From: UBA9676 sp036522155
GTDB lineage: Bacteria > Actinomycetota > Actinomycetes > Streptosporangiales > Streptosporangiaceae
Reading direction: 5' to 3'
NCBI GenBank assembly: GCA_036522155.1
Contig: DATDGI010000008.1
Coordinates: 1 to 49,883 of the forward strand
Length of the DNA stretch: 49,883 bases
The translations under genes and the position numbers were made by a program. Below, one piece after another: positions 8,424 through 17,215 of this stretch; within the stretch, counting starts at the first letter, position 1, and each line of letters begins with the position of its first letter. The notes beneath the pieces are model-generated. The model saw only the letters and a program-made list of their open reading frames with translations, made no database searches and was not told the origin of the DNA.

Positions 8424-9467
8424 ATGCGAGTTGGGGTGCTGACCGGGGGCGGCGACTGCCCCGGGCTGAACGCGGTGATCCGGGCCCTGGTGCGCCGGGG
8501 CGTGCCGGAATTCGGCTACGAGTTCGTCGGCTTCCGTGACGGCTGGCGGGGCCCGCTGGAGGGGGACACGATCCCGCTCGACGTGCAGGCGGTCCGCGGC
8601 ATCCTGCCCCGGGGCGGCACCATCCTCGGCTCCTCCCGTACCAACCCGCTGGCCGCCGCGGCGTCGGACGGCGGCCGGTCCGGGGTGGAGCGGATCAAGG
8701 ACAACCTGGCCGGGCTCGGGGTGGACGCGCTGGTCGCGATCGGCGGTGAGGACACGCTCGGGGTCGCCTCCCGGCTGCACGGCGAGGGAGTCGCGGTGGT
8801 CGGGGTGCCCAAGACCATCGACAACGACCTCGGCGCCACCGACTACACGTTCGGCTTCGACACCGCGGTCAACATCGCGATGGAGGCCATCGACCGGCTG
8901 CACACCACCGCCGAGAGCCATCACCGGGCGCTGATCGTGGAGGTGATGGGCCGGCACGCGGGCTGGATCGCGCTGCACGCCGGGATGGCCGGCGGCGCGA
9001 ACGTGATCCTGATCCCGGAGAAGCCGTTCAGCATCGAGCAGGTGTGCGCGTACGTCGAGCACCGGTTCCAGACCCGGTACGCGCCGCTGCTCGTGGTGGC
9101 CGAGGGCGCGAGCCCGCAGGAGGAGGACCTGGCCCTGGCCGACCAGCAGCTGGATGCGTTCGGGCATGTCCGGCTGGGTGGCGTCGGCCAGCTGCTGGCC
9201 GCCGAGATCGAGAAGCGGACCGGCAAGGAGGCCCGCGCCACCGTGCTCGGCCACATCCAGCGCGGCGGCACCCCGACCGCGTTCGACCGGGTGCTCGCCA
9301 CCCGGTTCGGGGTGCACGCCATCGACGCGGTGCACGACGGGGCGTTCGGCATGATGGTGGCGCTGCGCGGGACCGAGATCGTGCGCGTGCCGCTGGCCGA
9401 GGCGACCAGGGAGCTGAAGCTGGTCCCGCCCGAGCGCTACAGCGAGGCCGAGGTCTTCTTCGGCTGA
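8424..9467 (+). CDS. 6-phosphofructokinase, probable diphosphate-dependent type
   Basis: 347 aa. It begins with the PFK motif LTGGGDCPGLNAVIRAL and contains GGTILGSSRTNP, PKTIDNDLGATDYTFGFDTA, VMGRHAGWIAL and LGHIQRGGTPTAFDRVLATRFG. Two positions decide the phosphoryl donor in this family. At GGED, Asp110 stands where E. coli ATP-PFK has Gly104, and Lys130 in PKTIDND stands where E. coli has Gly124. The Asp/Lys pair is typical of PPi-dependent enzymes such as that of Amycolatopsis methanolica, which this protein resembles closely from memory. ATP-using actinobacterial PFKs keep Gly at the first position. PPi use would make the step reversible. It is divergent from glpK. Confidence 0.85.
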   Translation: MRVGVLTGGGDCPGLNAVIRALVRRGVPEFGYEFVGFRDGWRGPLEGDTIPLDVQAVRGILPRGGTILGSSRTNPLAAAASDGGRSGVERIKDNLAGLGVDALVAIGGEDTLGVASRLHGEGVAVVGVPKTIDNDLGATDYTFGFDTAVNIAMEAIDRLHTTAESHHRALIVEVMGRHAGWIALHAGMAGGANVILIPEKPFSIEQVCAYVEHRFQTRYAPLLVVAEGASPQEEDLALADQQLDAFGHVRLGGVGQLLAAEIEKRTGKEARATVLGHIQRGGTPTAFDRVLATRFGVHAIDAVHDGAFGMMVALRGTEIVRVPLAEATRELKLVPPERYSEAEVFFG

Positions 9468-9529
9468 CCGGGTGGCCAGGCCCGGCAGAACGGGTAGGGC
9501 CAGCCACAACCCCTGGGCTGGAGGTGGCC

Positions 9530-10315
9530 GTGCCGGACCTGGATCACGCCGTCGCGAGGCGCTGGATCGACCGCTGGGATGCGCAGCAGAACGGGTACAT
9601 GCCCGACCGGGAGGAGCGTTTCACTGCGCTGATCGACGCGGTGGAGGAGGAAGCGGGCCGGCCCGATCCGCTGGTGCTCGACCTCGGCTCCGGTCCCGGG
9701 TCGCTGGCCGTCCGGCTGCTGGACCGGATGCCGGCCGCGACGGTGGTCGCCATCGACGCGGACCCGCTGCTGCTGGCCCTGGGCCGGGCCGCCTACCAGG
9801 GGCGGGCCGGGCTCGGCTTCATCGACCTCGACCTGGGGTCCCCGGGCTGGGCTGGCCGGCTCGGGCTGTCCCGGCCGGCCGACGCCGCGGTGAGCACCAC
9901 CGCGCTGCACTGGCTGACGCCGGCCGCGCTGCGCGCGATGTACGCCGAGCTCGCCGGCGCCCTGCGCCCGGGCGGCCTGCTGCTCGACGGCGATCACTTC
10001 ATCGAGGACACGGCGGTGGCGCCCACCCTGGCCCGGCTGGACCGGGCACTGACGCAGCGGATCGAGGATCGCGCCCGCACGGACGGCCAGCCGGATGACT
10101 GGAAGGCCTGGTGGCAGGCGGCGACGGCGGACCCAGCCCTGGCCGGGCCGGCCGCGGAACGCGAGCGGCGGCGGATGAGCGAGGACCACGACGGATCCGA
10201 GACGGTGCTGCTGGCCCAGCACGTCACCGCGCTGGCCGCGGCCGGGTTCACCGAGATCGGGATCATCTGGCAGCACGGCGAGAGCCGGATTCTGGCCGCC
10301 GTGCGGGCGGCCTGA
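9530..10315 (+). CDS. class I SAM-dependent methyltransferase
   Basis: 261 aa. Motif I is VLDLGSGPGSLAVRLL near residue 45, followed by the acidic end of strand 2 (VAIDADPLLLALGRAA), then STTALHWLT and a LRPGGLLLDGDHF segment (motifs II/III of the Rossmann-like fold). The methyl acceptor cannot be told; similar actinobacterial proteins are annotated only as methyltransferases. GTG 9530 has GGAGG about 5 nt upstream; GTG 9524 overlaps that site and is less likely. It probably reads in the same direction as pfkA, 62 bp downstream of it. Confidence 0.8.
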   Translation: MPDLDHAVARRWIDRWDAQQNGYMPDREERFTALIDAVEEEAGRPDPLVLDLGSGPGSLAVRLLDRMPAATVVAIDADPLLLALGRAAYQGRAGLGFIDLDLGSPGWAGRLGLSRPADAAVSTTALHWLTPAALRAMYAELAGALRPGGLLLDGDHFIEDTAVAPTLARLDRALTQRIEDRARTDGQPDDWKAWWQAATADPALAGPAAERERRRMSEDHDGSETVLLAQHVTALAAAGFTEIGIIWQHGESRILAAVRAA

Positions 10316-10408
10316 CCGCACCCGGCAGCATCTGGCCCCGTGACTCAGGCGCCGGACGTACTAGCGTTCGGCATAAGCGCCCGCCCACGTACCGAGCGAG
10401 GGACCGCC

Positions 10409-11983
10409 ATGGAAGTACCGCTGACCCCGCTGGAGTTCGCCCGCCGCACCCGCCGGCTGCACGGTCACCGGGCGGCCGTCATCGACGGTGATCTGCGGCT
10501 GACCTACGAGCAGTTCTTCGACCGGTGCGACCGGTGGTCGGCCGCCCTGCAGGGACTGGGCGTGGCCGCCGGCGACCGGGTGGCCACGATCGCCCCGAAC
10601 ACCCACGCCCAGCTGGAGTCGTTCTACGCGGTGCCGCAGATCGGCGCGGTGCTGGTGCCGATCAACTACCGGCTCACCGCGGACGACTTCGTCTACATCA
10701 TCAGCCACAGCGGGTCCTCGGTGGTCTGCGCCCACGCTGACTACCTGGACGCGCTCGACGCGGTCCGTGACCAGCTGCCGGGCGTGCGGCATTTCGTGGC
10801 CTTCGAGGGCGGCCACCGGGACGGCTGGGTCGACTACGAGACGGCCATCGCGAACGCCCCACCGGACTTCGAGCGGGCGGAGACCGGCGAGCGGGACCTG
10901 CTCACGATCAACTACACCAGCGGCACCACCGCCCGCCCGAAGGGCGTCATGATCACCCACCGGAACGCGGCCCTCAACACCATCGGCACCCTGCTGCACC
11001 TGCCGATCGGGGTGGGCGAGCGCTATCTGTGGACGCTCCCGATGTTCCATGCCAACGGCTGGACCTACACCTGGACCGTGACGGCCGCCGCCGGGGTCCA
11101 CGTCTGCCTGCGCAAGGTCGACCCGGGCGTGGTGTTCGGGCTGATCCGGGACGAGGGAGTGGGCTCGCTGTGCGCCGCCCCCACCGTGCTGATCTCGCTG
11201 GCCAACGCGCCCTCCGGGGTCCGCGGCGAGGTCCCGGCCGGCGTGCGGGTGGTGACCGCGGGCGCGCCGCCGGCGGCGGCCACCATCGAGCGGCTGGAGG
11301 GCGAGTTCGGCTGGGAGATCACCCAGGTCTACGGGCTCACCGAGACCGCGCCGTTCATCACCGTGTGCGCCCCGCTGCCCGAGCACGAGGAGCTGTCACC
11401 CGCTGACCGGGCGGTGATCAAGGCCAGGACCGGGGTGGAACTGCTGACCTCCGGTGAGCTGCGGGTGGTGGACGCCAAGGGGATCGAGGTGCCCGCCGAC
11501 GGCCAGTCCCTGGGCGAGATCGTGGTCCGCGGGAACGTGGTCATGGACGGCTACTACCACGACCCGGAGGCGACCGGGCGGGCCATGGGCGACGGCTGGT
11601 TCCACACCGGCGACGCGGCGGTGGTGCACCCGGACGGGTACGTGGAGATCCGGGACCGGATCAAGGACGTGATCATCAGCGGCGGGGAGAACATCTCCTC
11701 CATCGAGGTCGAGGGCGTCCTGCTGCGCCACCCGGCGGTGGCCGAGGTGGCGATCGTGGGCCTGCCGGACGAGAAGTGGGGTGAGGCGCCGCACGCGTTC
11801 GTGGTGCTCCGCGACGGCGGGCAGGCCAGCGAGCAGGAGATCATCGGCTTCGCCCGGGAACGGCTCGCGCACTTCAAGGCCCCGCGCCGGGTGAGCTTCG
11901 TGACCGAGCTGCCCAAGACCGCGACCGGCAAGATCCAGAAGTTCGTGCTCCGCGGCGGCGCGGCCAACCTGGCCCGCCAGTAA
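10409..11983 (+). CDS. acyl-CoA synthetase (AMP-binding, ANL superfamily)
   Basis: 524 aa. It holds the full ANL motif set: P-loop NYTSGTTARPKGVMITHRN, the A5 block QVYGLTETAPF, the A7 block GDGWFHTGDAAVVHPDGYVEIRDR, the hinge KDVIISGGENISSIEVE, and the C-terminal lysine motif KTATGKIQKF. Together these support adenylation plus thioesterification of a carboxylic acid. Overall pattern resembles medium-chain or alkanoate-CoA ligases (AlkK/DmdB-like), but chain length is not readable from motifs. ATG 10409 has GAGGGAC about 8 nt upstream, and possible -10 elements lie in the stretch TACTAGCGTTCGGCATAAG at about 10359-10377. It is convergent with the GH15 gene. Confidence 0.85.
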   Translation: MEVPLTPLEFARRTRRLHGHRAAVIDGDLRLTYEQFFDRCDRWSAALQGLGVAAGDRVATIAPNTHAQLESFYAVPQIGAVLVPINYRLTADDFVYIISHSGSSVVCAHADYLDALDAVRDQLPGVRHFVAFEGGHRDGWVDYETAIANAPPDFERAETGERDLLTINYTSGTTARPKGVMITHRNAALNTIGTLLHLPIGVGERYLWTLPMFHANGWTYTWTVTAAAGVHVCLRKVDPGVVFGLIRDEGVGSLCAAPTVLISLANAPSGVRGEVPAGVRVVTAGAPPAAATIERLEGEFGWEITQVYGLTETAPFITVCAPLPEHEELSPADRAVIKARTGVELLTSGELRVVDAKGIEVPADGQSLGEIVVRGNVVMDGYYHDPEATGRAMGDGWFHTGDAAVVHPDGYVEIRDRIKDVIISGGENISSIEVEGVLLRHPAVAEVAIVGLPDEKWGEAPHAFVVLRDGGQASEQEIIGFARERLAHFKAPRRVSFVTELPKTATGKIQKFVLRGGAANLARQ

Positions 11984-11987
11984 GCCG

Positions 11988-12021
11988 GGCCGGCCGGGCC
12001 GGCCGCCCCGCCGGGCCGGCC
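11988..12021. terminator. GC-rich inverted repeat between convergent genes
   Basis: The 42-bp gap between the acyl-CoA synthetase and GH15 stops contains three copies of GGCCGGCC-type palindromes that can fold into strong stem-loops on either strand. There is no U-tract. This is a plausible bidirectional terminator on position and structure only. Confidence 0.3.
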
Positions 12022-12025
12022 GCCG

Positions 12026-13984
12026 CTAAGCCAGCGGGAAGGAACCCCGGCGGGTGGTGCTGATCACATGGATGAGGGCGTTGATCAGGGCCAGGTGGGT
12101 GAACGCCTGCGGGAAGTTGCCCAGGTGGCGGCCGGTGTGCGGGTCGATCTCCTCCGCGTACAGGTCCAGCGGGCTGGCCAGGGATAGCAGCTTCTCGCAC
12201 AGCTGACGTGCGCGGTCGGCCTCGCCGATCTCGCACAGGGCGGACACCAGCAGGAACGAGCAGATGGTGAACGATCCCTCGGAGCCGGGCAGCCCGTCGT
12301 CGACGTCCTCGGTCCGGTAGCGCAGCACCAGCCCGTCCTCGGTGAGCTCGTCCGCGATGGCCAGCACCGTGGCCCGCACCCGCGGGTCGCTGGCGGGCAG
12401 GAAGCCGGTCATCGGCAGCAGCAGCAGCGACGCGTCCAGCGCGGTGGTCTCGTAGTGCTGGGTGAACACGCCCCGTTCGTCCACCGCGTGCGAGCAGATG
12501 TCGGCCCGGATGGTTTCCGCCTCGGCCAGCCAGACCTTGGCCAGCTCGTGCTCGCCCCGGGCCAGCGCCGCCTGGGCTCCCTGCTCGCAGGCCGACCAGC
12601 ACATGATCTTGGAGTAGGTGAAGTGCCGGGCCGGGCCGCGCACCTCCCACATCCCGCTGTCGGGCTCCCGCCAGTGGGCCAGCGCGGCCTCGACCTGCCG
12701 CCGCACCACGGCCCACATCCGGTCGTCCAGCCGGCTCCAGTCCCCGAGCCGGATGCGGATCGACTGCAGCACCGTGCCCCACAGGTCGTGCTGGCGCTGG
12801 GTGTAGGCGGCGTTCCCGGCCCGCACCGGCCGGGCCCCCTCGTAGCCGGTGAGATGGTCCAGGGTGGTCTCGGACAGGTCCCGTTCGCCGTCCACCCCGT
12901 ACATCACCTGGAGGTCGTCGTCCCGCTGGGCGAGGTCGGCCAGGAACCAGAAGAAGTCGCCGGCCTCCCAGTCGAACCCGAGCGTGTAGAGGCTCCACAG
13001 GGTGAACGCGGAATCGCGGAGCCAGCAGAACCGGTAGTCCCAGTTGCGCTCGCCGCCGGGCCGTTCGGGCAGCGAGGTGGTGGGGGCGGCCACCAGCGCG
13101 CCGGACGGCGCGAACGTCAGCCCCTTCAGGGTCAGCGCGCTGCGCTGCAGGTAACGGCTCCACGGATGGTCAGGGAACCGGCCCCGGGCCAGCCAGTGCT
13201 GCCAGTGATGAGCGGTCCACACCAGCCGGTTCTTGGCTTCGGCATAGGTCTGCGGCGAGCCGTGCTCGGTCCAGGACAGGGCGCAGAAGTGGGTCTCGCC
13301 CTCCCGCATCAGGGTGCGGGCCAGCGCCCGCCCGTCCTCGAACCCGAGCCGCATGTCGGTGGTCAGCGTGAGGGAGAGGCCGATGCCGGGATCGGGCGCC
13401 CGGTAGACGCCCTGCCCGTAGCTGTCGCCGGGGTACGACCAGTTGCCCCGGAGCCGGCCGTAGTCGAAGGCCGGCTCGCAGTCGAAGGTCACCTGCACCT
13501 CGCCGGTGACGCACCGGACGGTCCGCAGCAGCACGTGGTCGGCGTCGTAATCGGTCGGGGTCCGGCGGTGGGTGTGCGACAGCTCGTCGTCGTGATGCCA
13601 GGGCCCCATGAGCAGCGCGTCCCGCACGATCAGCCACCCGGTCGGGGTGGCCCAGCTGGTCTCCAGCACCATGGTGCCCGGCAGGTAGCGGCGGGCGGCG
13701 GGCACGGTCACCCCCTCGGGGCCGAGCCGGAACCCGCCCGCCGCGCGGTCCAGCAGGGCGCCGAACACGCTGGGCGAGTCCATCCGCGGCAGGCACAGCC
13801 ACTCCACGTTGCCGCCCGGGGCCACCAGGGCGGTGGTCTCGCAGTCCGACAGGAAGGCGTACTCGCCGATCGGCGGGAAGAGCGATTCGCCCGACCCGGC
13901 CGCGTCCAGCTCGTGCGGCAGGTGCAGGCTCTCCCAGGCCGGCTCATCCAGCGGCGCGTCCGCGCCGTTACTGATCGCGGTCAT
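12026..13984 (-). CDS. glycoside hydrolase family 15 protein (trehalase/glucoamylase-like)
   Basis: 652 aa. The N-terminal region opens with FPPIGEYAFLSDCETTALVAP then VEWLCLPRMDSPSVFGALLD, the usual start of GH15 proteins with an N-terminal beta-sandwich. The (alpha/alpha)6 catalytic part shows NWDYRFCWLRDSAFTLWSLY, the probable general-acid region, and YGVDGERDLSE then GYEGARPVRAGNAAYTQRQHD. This pattern matches mycobacterial GH15 trehalases (the Rv2402 family), so hydrolysis of trehalose to glucose is likely; a glucoamylase on maltodextrin cannot be excluded. No signal peptide is seen, which suggests a cytoplasmic enzyme. Glucose released would feed the glucokinase encoded in the window. 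Start ATG 13984. Confidence 0.78.
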   Translation of the reverse strand: MTAISNGADAPLDEPAWESLHLPHELDAAGSGESLFPPIGEYAFLSDCETTALVAPGGNVEWLCLPRMDSPSVFGALLDRAAGGFRLGPEGVTVPAARRYLPGTMVLETSWATPTGWLIVRDALLMGPWHHDDELSHTHRRTPTDYDADHVLLRTVRCVTGEVQVTFDCEPAFDYGRLRGNWSYPGDSYGQGVYRAPDPGIGLSLTLTTDMRLGFEDGRALARTLMREGETHFCALSWTEHGSPQTYAEAKNRLVWTAHHWQHWLARGRFPDHPWSRYLQRSALTLKGLTFAPSGALVAAPTTSLPERPGGERNWDYRFCWLRDSAFTLWSLYTLGFDWEAGDFFWFLADLAQRDDDLQVMYGVDGERDLSETTLDHLTGYEGARPVRAGNAAYTQRQHDLWGTVLQSIRIRLGDWSRLDDRMWAVVRRQVEAALAHWREPDSGMWEVRGPARHFTYSKIMCWSACEQGAQAALARGEHELAKVWLAEAETIRADICSHAVDERGVFTQHYETTALDASLLLLPMTGFLPASDPRVRATVLAIADELTEDGLVLRYRTEDVDDGLPGSEGSFTICSFLLVSALCEIGEADRARQLCEKLLSLASPLDLYAEEIDPHTGRHLGNFPQAFTHLALINALIHVISTTRRGSFPLA

Positions 13985-14103
13985 ACCGCCGTTGTACCCA
14001 GCTACGGGCGGGCCGGTGCGGCCGGCCCCCCGGTTGACCTGGGGGGCGGGAGCGGCCAGGCTGGCAAGGCGCACCGCCGCGCCTGATCTTGAAGGGACAC
14101 AGC

Positions 14104-14676
14104 ATGAACGCCGCGGATCTGTTCCCGCTGCCGGGCGGCCTGCCGGTTCCGGCCGACGACGGCGCGGCCGATCACCTGCCCGGCCAGGCCATGCCCGCGC
14201 TGAGCCTGCCCGCCACCGACGGCAGCCGGGTGCACCTGGACGCGCTCGGTGCGGGGCGCACGGTGGTGTACATCTACCCGATGACCGGCCGGCCAGGCGT
14301 GGACCTGCCGGAAGGGTGGGATGACGTGCCCGGGGCCCGCGGGTGCACCCCGGAATCGTGCGGGTTCCGTGACCTGATGGCCGACCTGCGGGCGGCCGGG
14401 GCCGCGCGGATATTCGGGCTGTCCAGCCAGTCCACCGACTACCAGCGGGAGGCGGTGAGCCGGCTGCACCTGCCGTTCAGCATGCTGTCTGATGAAGGGC
14501 TGGCCCTGGCCGGGGCGCTGGGCCTGCCGACGTTCGATATCGCCGGGATGACGCTCTACCGGCGGCTAACCATGATCATCGCCGATGGGGTCATCGAGCA
14601 CGTGTTCTACCCCATCTTCCCGCCCGACCGGCACGCCCAGGAGGTGCTGGACTGGCTGCGCGCCCATCCGCGTTGA
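14104..14676 (+). CDS. peroxiredoxin (AhpC/TSA-Bcp type)
   Basis: 190 aa with a thioredoxin fold. The active region is VVYIYPMTGRPGVDL followed by GARGCTPESCGFRDL. The CTPESC spacing (two Cys five residues apart) is that of PrxQ/Bcp peroxiredoxins, with the first Cys peroxidatic and the second resolving. Compared with ordinary Bcp, about 12 residues separate the PMTG motif from the first Cys. A subfamily in actinobacteria and cyanobacteria shows the same insertion. LFGLSSQST-type and VFYPIFPPD segments complete the fold. It reduces hydroperoxides using a thiol donor. ATG 14104 follows GAAGGG at 14090. Its 3' end runs into the small repeat before thiI. Confidence 0.8.
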   Translation: MNAADLFPLPGGLPVPADDGAADHLPGQAMPALSLPATDGSRVHLDALGAGRTVVYIYPMTGRPGVDLPEGWDDVPGARGCTPESCGFRDLMADLRAAGAARIFGLSSQSTDYQREAVSRLHLPFSMLSDEGLALAGALGLPTFDIAGMTLYRRLTMIIADGVIEHVFYPIFPPDRHAQEVLDWLRAHPR

Positions 14677-14745
14677 TCCGGCCGCGCCCATCTGCCGCGC
14701 TAATAGGGCCGCGCCCATCCGCGCGCGGATATGGCCGCGTCCGCA
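14658..14745 (+). repeat. degenerate short tandem repeat (GGCCGCGCCCATC units)
   Basis: Three copies of a CGCGCCCATC(C/T)G core end at 14668, 14692 and 14719, spaced 24 and 27 bp; two copies (14680-14692 and 14707-14719) are an identical GGCCGCGCCCATC. A partial fourth unit follows at about 14733. The array starts inside the last codons of the peroxiredoxin gene and fills the gap before thiI. The role is unknown; it may affect thiI expression or be replication-slippage debris. Confidence 0.5.
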
Positions 14746-14776
14746 ACGGGGCGTGAACTCCTGGCAGACTGGGAGC

Positions 14777-16033
14777 ATGCCGGTCACCCCCCTGGCGGGC
14801 CGCACCGGACCCGCCGGAGCCACCGCACCAGCCGCGCCTGCCCCCGCGGGCCAGCGGCCGGAGCCGTGCGTGCTGCTGAAGCTGGGCGAGATCGTGCTCA
14901 AGGGCGGCAACCGGCAGCAGTTCGAGCGGATGCTGCACGCCAACCTGCGGCGGGCCCTGCGGGATCTGGGCGAGGGGCTGCGGTACTGGCAGCGGGACGG
15001 GGTGGTGGTGGTCCGCACCCCGGCGGGCGCACCGGATGCGGCCATGGCCGACAAGATCGCCGAACGGGCCCGGGACGTCATGGGCATCGCCCGCGTCTGC
15101 CGCGCGGTCCGTGTGGCCAAGGATCCTGACGCCGCGATCGAGGCGGCGGTCGCCCTGATGGCCGGCAAGACCGGGTCGTTCGCGGTCCGGGCCCGCCGCC
15201 GGGACAAGCGCTTCCCGGCGACGTCGGCCGAGCTGTGCACCCGGATCGGCGCCCGGGTGCAGCAGGAGTACGGCTACCCGGTGAACCTCTCCCGCCCCGA
15301 CACGGCGGTGTTCGTCGAGGTGGACCAGCGCGAGGTGTTCGTCTACACCGAGGGCTACCCGGGCCAGGGCGGGCTGCCGGTCGGGATGAGCGGCCGGGCG
15401 CTGGTGCTCATGTCCGGCGGCATCGACTCGCCGGTCGCCGCCTACCGGATGATGAAGCGCGGGCTGCGCTGCGACTTCCTGCACTTCTCCGGGATGCCGC
15501 TGACCGGGCCGGAGTCGGTCTACAAGGCGTACGCGCTGATGCACACGCTGGACCGGTTCCAGGGCGGCTCGCGGCTGTACGTGGTGGCGTTCGGCCGGGC
15601 ACAGCAGCGGCTGGCGACCTCGGGTGCGAGCAGGCTGCAGATCGTCGCCCAGCGCCGGATCATGCTGAAGACCGGGGAGGTGCTGGCGGCCCGGCTCGGC
15701 GCGGCGGCGCTGGTCACCGGTGACTCGCTGGGCCAGGTGAGCAGCCAGACCCTGCCCAACCTGGCGGCCCTGGACGACGCGGTGAAGCTGCCGATCCTGC
15801 GCCCGCTGATCGGCTGCGACAAGGTGGAGATCATGGCCGAGGCCCGCCGGATCCGCACCCTGGCCCTGTCCGAGCTGCCCGACCAGGACTGCTGCACGCT
15901 CCTGACGCCGCGGCACGTGGAGACCCGGGCGCGGATCGACGACCTGCGCCGGATCGAGGCCCGGCTGGAGGCCGCGGATTTGGCCGAGGAACTGGCCGCG
16001 CTGGCCCAGGAGTACCGGCCCGACCAGTCCTGA
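14777..16033 (+). CDS. thiI: tRNA 4-thiouridine synthetase (sulfurtransferase)
   Basis: 418 aa. An Ala/Pro-rich tail of about 30 residues precedes the ferredoxin-like and THUMP domains (LLKLGEIVLKGGNRQQFERML through VFVEVDQREVFVYTEGYPGQGGLPVG). The PP-loop ATP pyrophosphatase domain follows (ALVLMSGGIDSPVAAYRMMKRG, then GDSLGQVSSQTLPNL and DQDCCTLLTPRH). ThiI activates U8 of tRNA for thiolation and can supply sulfur for thiamine thiazole. The protein ends soon after the AANH domain, so the C-terminal rhodanese domain of E. coli ThiI and its catalytic Cys are missing, as usual outside proteobacteria; a partner sulfur donor is needed. ATG 14777 has GGGAGC directly before it. Confidence 0.9.
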   Translation: MPVTPLAGRTGPAGATAPAAPAPAGQRPEPCVLLKLGEIVLKGGNRQQFERMLHANLRRALRDLGEGLRYWQRDGVVVVRTPAGAPDAAMADKIAERARDVMGIARVCRAVRVAKDPDAAIEAAVALMAGKTGSFAVRARRRDKRFPATSAELCTRIGARVQQEYGYPVNLSRPDTAVFVEVDQREVFVYTEGYPGQGGLPVGMSGRALVLMSGGIDSPVAAYRMMKRGLRCDFLHFSGMPLTGPESVYKAYALMHTLDRFQGGSRLYVVAFGRAQQRLATSGASRLQIVAQRRIMLKTGEVLAARLGAAALVTGDSLGQVSSQTLPNLAALDDAVKLPILRPLIGCDKVEIMAEARRIRTLALSELPDQDCCTLLTPRHVETRARIDDLRRIEARLEAADLAEELAALAQEYRPDQS

Positions 16034-16088
16034 CCGGCCGTTAGTTCACCACACCCGGTAGCGGCCAAACGGCGGTGCGCGCTGCTCC

Positions 16089-17144
16089 TCAGCCCACCTG
16101 CACCGGCTGCCTGGCCAGCGCGGGCGCGGGCGTGAGCGTGCGGCCCATCAGCGGCGACAGGTGCGCGGCGATGCTGGCGATCTCCCGGATGTCGGACTCG
16201 ACCAGCGCCTGGTCGCCGTCGCACATCGCCATCTTCGGCTCCGGGTGGACGTCGATGATGACGCCGTCGGCGCCGACCGCGATGGCCGCCCGGGTCAGCG
16301 GCAGCACCAGATCCCGGCGGCCACCGGAGTGGGACGGGTCCACGATGACCGGCAGATGCGACAGCCGCTGGGCCACCGGCACGGCGCTGATGTCCAGGGT
16401 GTTGCGGGTCGCCGTCTCGAAGGTCCGGATGCCGCGCTCGCACAGCACGATGTCGAGGTTGCCGCGCTGGGCGATGTACTCGGCCGCCATCAGCCATTCC
16501 TCGATGGTGGCGCTCATGCCGCGCTTGAGCAGGACCGGCTTGGCGGCCGAGCCGACCGCCTGCAGGAGCGCGAAGTTCTGCATGTTCCTGGTGCCGACCT
16601 GGAGCATGTCGGCGTAGGAGGCGACCAGGTCGACGCTGCCCGGGTCGATCACCTCGGTCACCACCGGCAGGCCGGTCTCGGCCCGGACGTCGGCCAGGAT
16701 CTTCAGGCCCGCCTCGCCGAGGCCCTGGTAGGCGTAGGGGGAGGTGCGCGGCTTGAAGGCGCCGCCACGCAGCAGGCTGGCCCCGGCCGCCCTGGCCATC
16801 CGGGCGGCGGTGAGGGTCCGCTCCGGGGTTTCGACCGCGCACGGCCCGGCGATCACGGTGAGCGTGTCCGGCCCGATCGGCACCCCGCCGACCCTGATCA
16901 CCGACCGGTCGGGGTGGTGCTCCCGGCTGATGAGCTTGTAGGGGACCGAAATCCGCACCACGTCGAGCACGCCGCTGCGGCTGCGCAGGTTGAGCGCGCC
17001 GAACTGGTCCACGTCCCCGACCAGTCCCACGATCGTGCGGGAAATCCCCCGGCTCACGAACGCGTCCCCGCCCGCCGCGCGGACCAGATCCACGATCGTG
17101 CTCACGTCCTCCTGGGTGGCCTCGGGGGCCATCACCACGACCAT
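16089..17144 (-). CDS. aroF: 3-deoxy-7-phosphoheptulonate (DAHP) synthase
   Basis: 351 aa. It joins phosphoenolpyruvate and erythrose-4-phosphate, the first step of the shikimate pathway. The N-terminal about 70 residues form a ferredoxin-like regulatory domain (MVVVMAPEATQEDVSTIVDL), as in the Thermotoga/Bacillus class of type I-beta enzymes. The barrel shows VIAGPCAVET, LLRGGAFKPRTSPYAYQGLG, QVGTRNMQNFALL, LLKRGMSAT, LCERGIRTFE, IVDPSHSGG and GVIIDVHPEP, covering PEP-binding and metal ligands. ATG 17144 has AGGAG about 8 nt upstream. An intrinsic terminator and a leader ORF rich in Phe, Trp and Tyr lie upstream, so attenuation by aromatic aminoacyl-tRNA supply is likely. Confidence 0.9.
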   Translation of the reverse strand: MVVVMAPEATQEDVSTIVDLVRAAGGDAFVSRGISRTIVGLVGDVDQFGALNLRSRSGVLDVVRISVPYKLISREHHPDRSVIRVGGVPIGPDTLTVIAGPCAVETPERTLTAARMARAAGASLLRGGAFKPRTSPYAYQGLGEAGLKILADVRAETGLPVVTEVIDPGSVDLVASYADMLQVGTRNMQNFALLQAVGSAAKPVLLKRGMSATIEEWLMAAEYIAQRGNLDIVLCERGIRTFETATRNTLDISAVPVAQRLSHLPVIVDPSHSGGRRDLVLPLTRAAIAVGADGVIIDVHPEPKMAMCDGDQALVESDIREIASIAAHLSPLMGRTLTPAPALARQPVQVG

Positions 17145-17170
17145 CGGGCTTCTCCTGTTCGCCGTCAACG

Positions 17171-17202
17171 AAAAAAGCCCCGGGCCTCCGGCCCGGGGCT
17201 TT
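17171..17202 (-). terminator. intrinsic terminator in the aroF leader (attenuator)
   Basis: On the minus strand AAAGCCCCGGGCC and GGCCCGGGGCTTT form a perfect 13-bp stem with a 3-nt loop, directly followed by a run of T (the A-run 17171-17176 on the plus strand). It lies 14 nt after the leader-peptide stop and 27 nt before the aroF ATG. This is a textbook Rho-independent terminator in the position of an attenuator. Confidence 0.85.
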
Positions 17203-17215
17203 CTGGTCAGTCGCG

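Noticed and set aside
12455..14086. 543-codon plus-strand ORF opposite the GH15 gene
   Set aside because: No domain pattern and shadowing of a complete GH15 protein.
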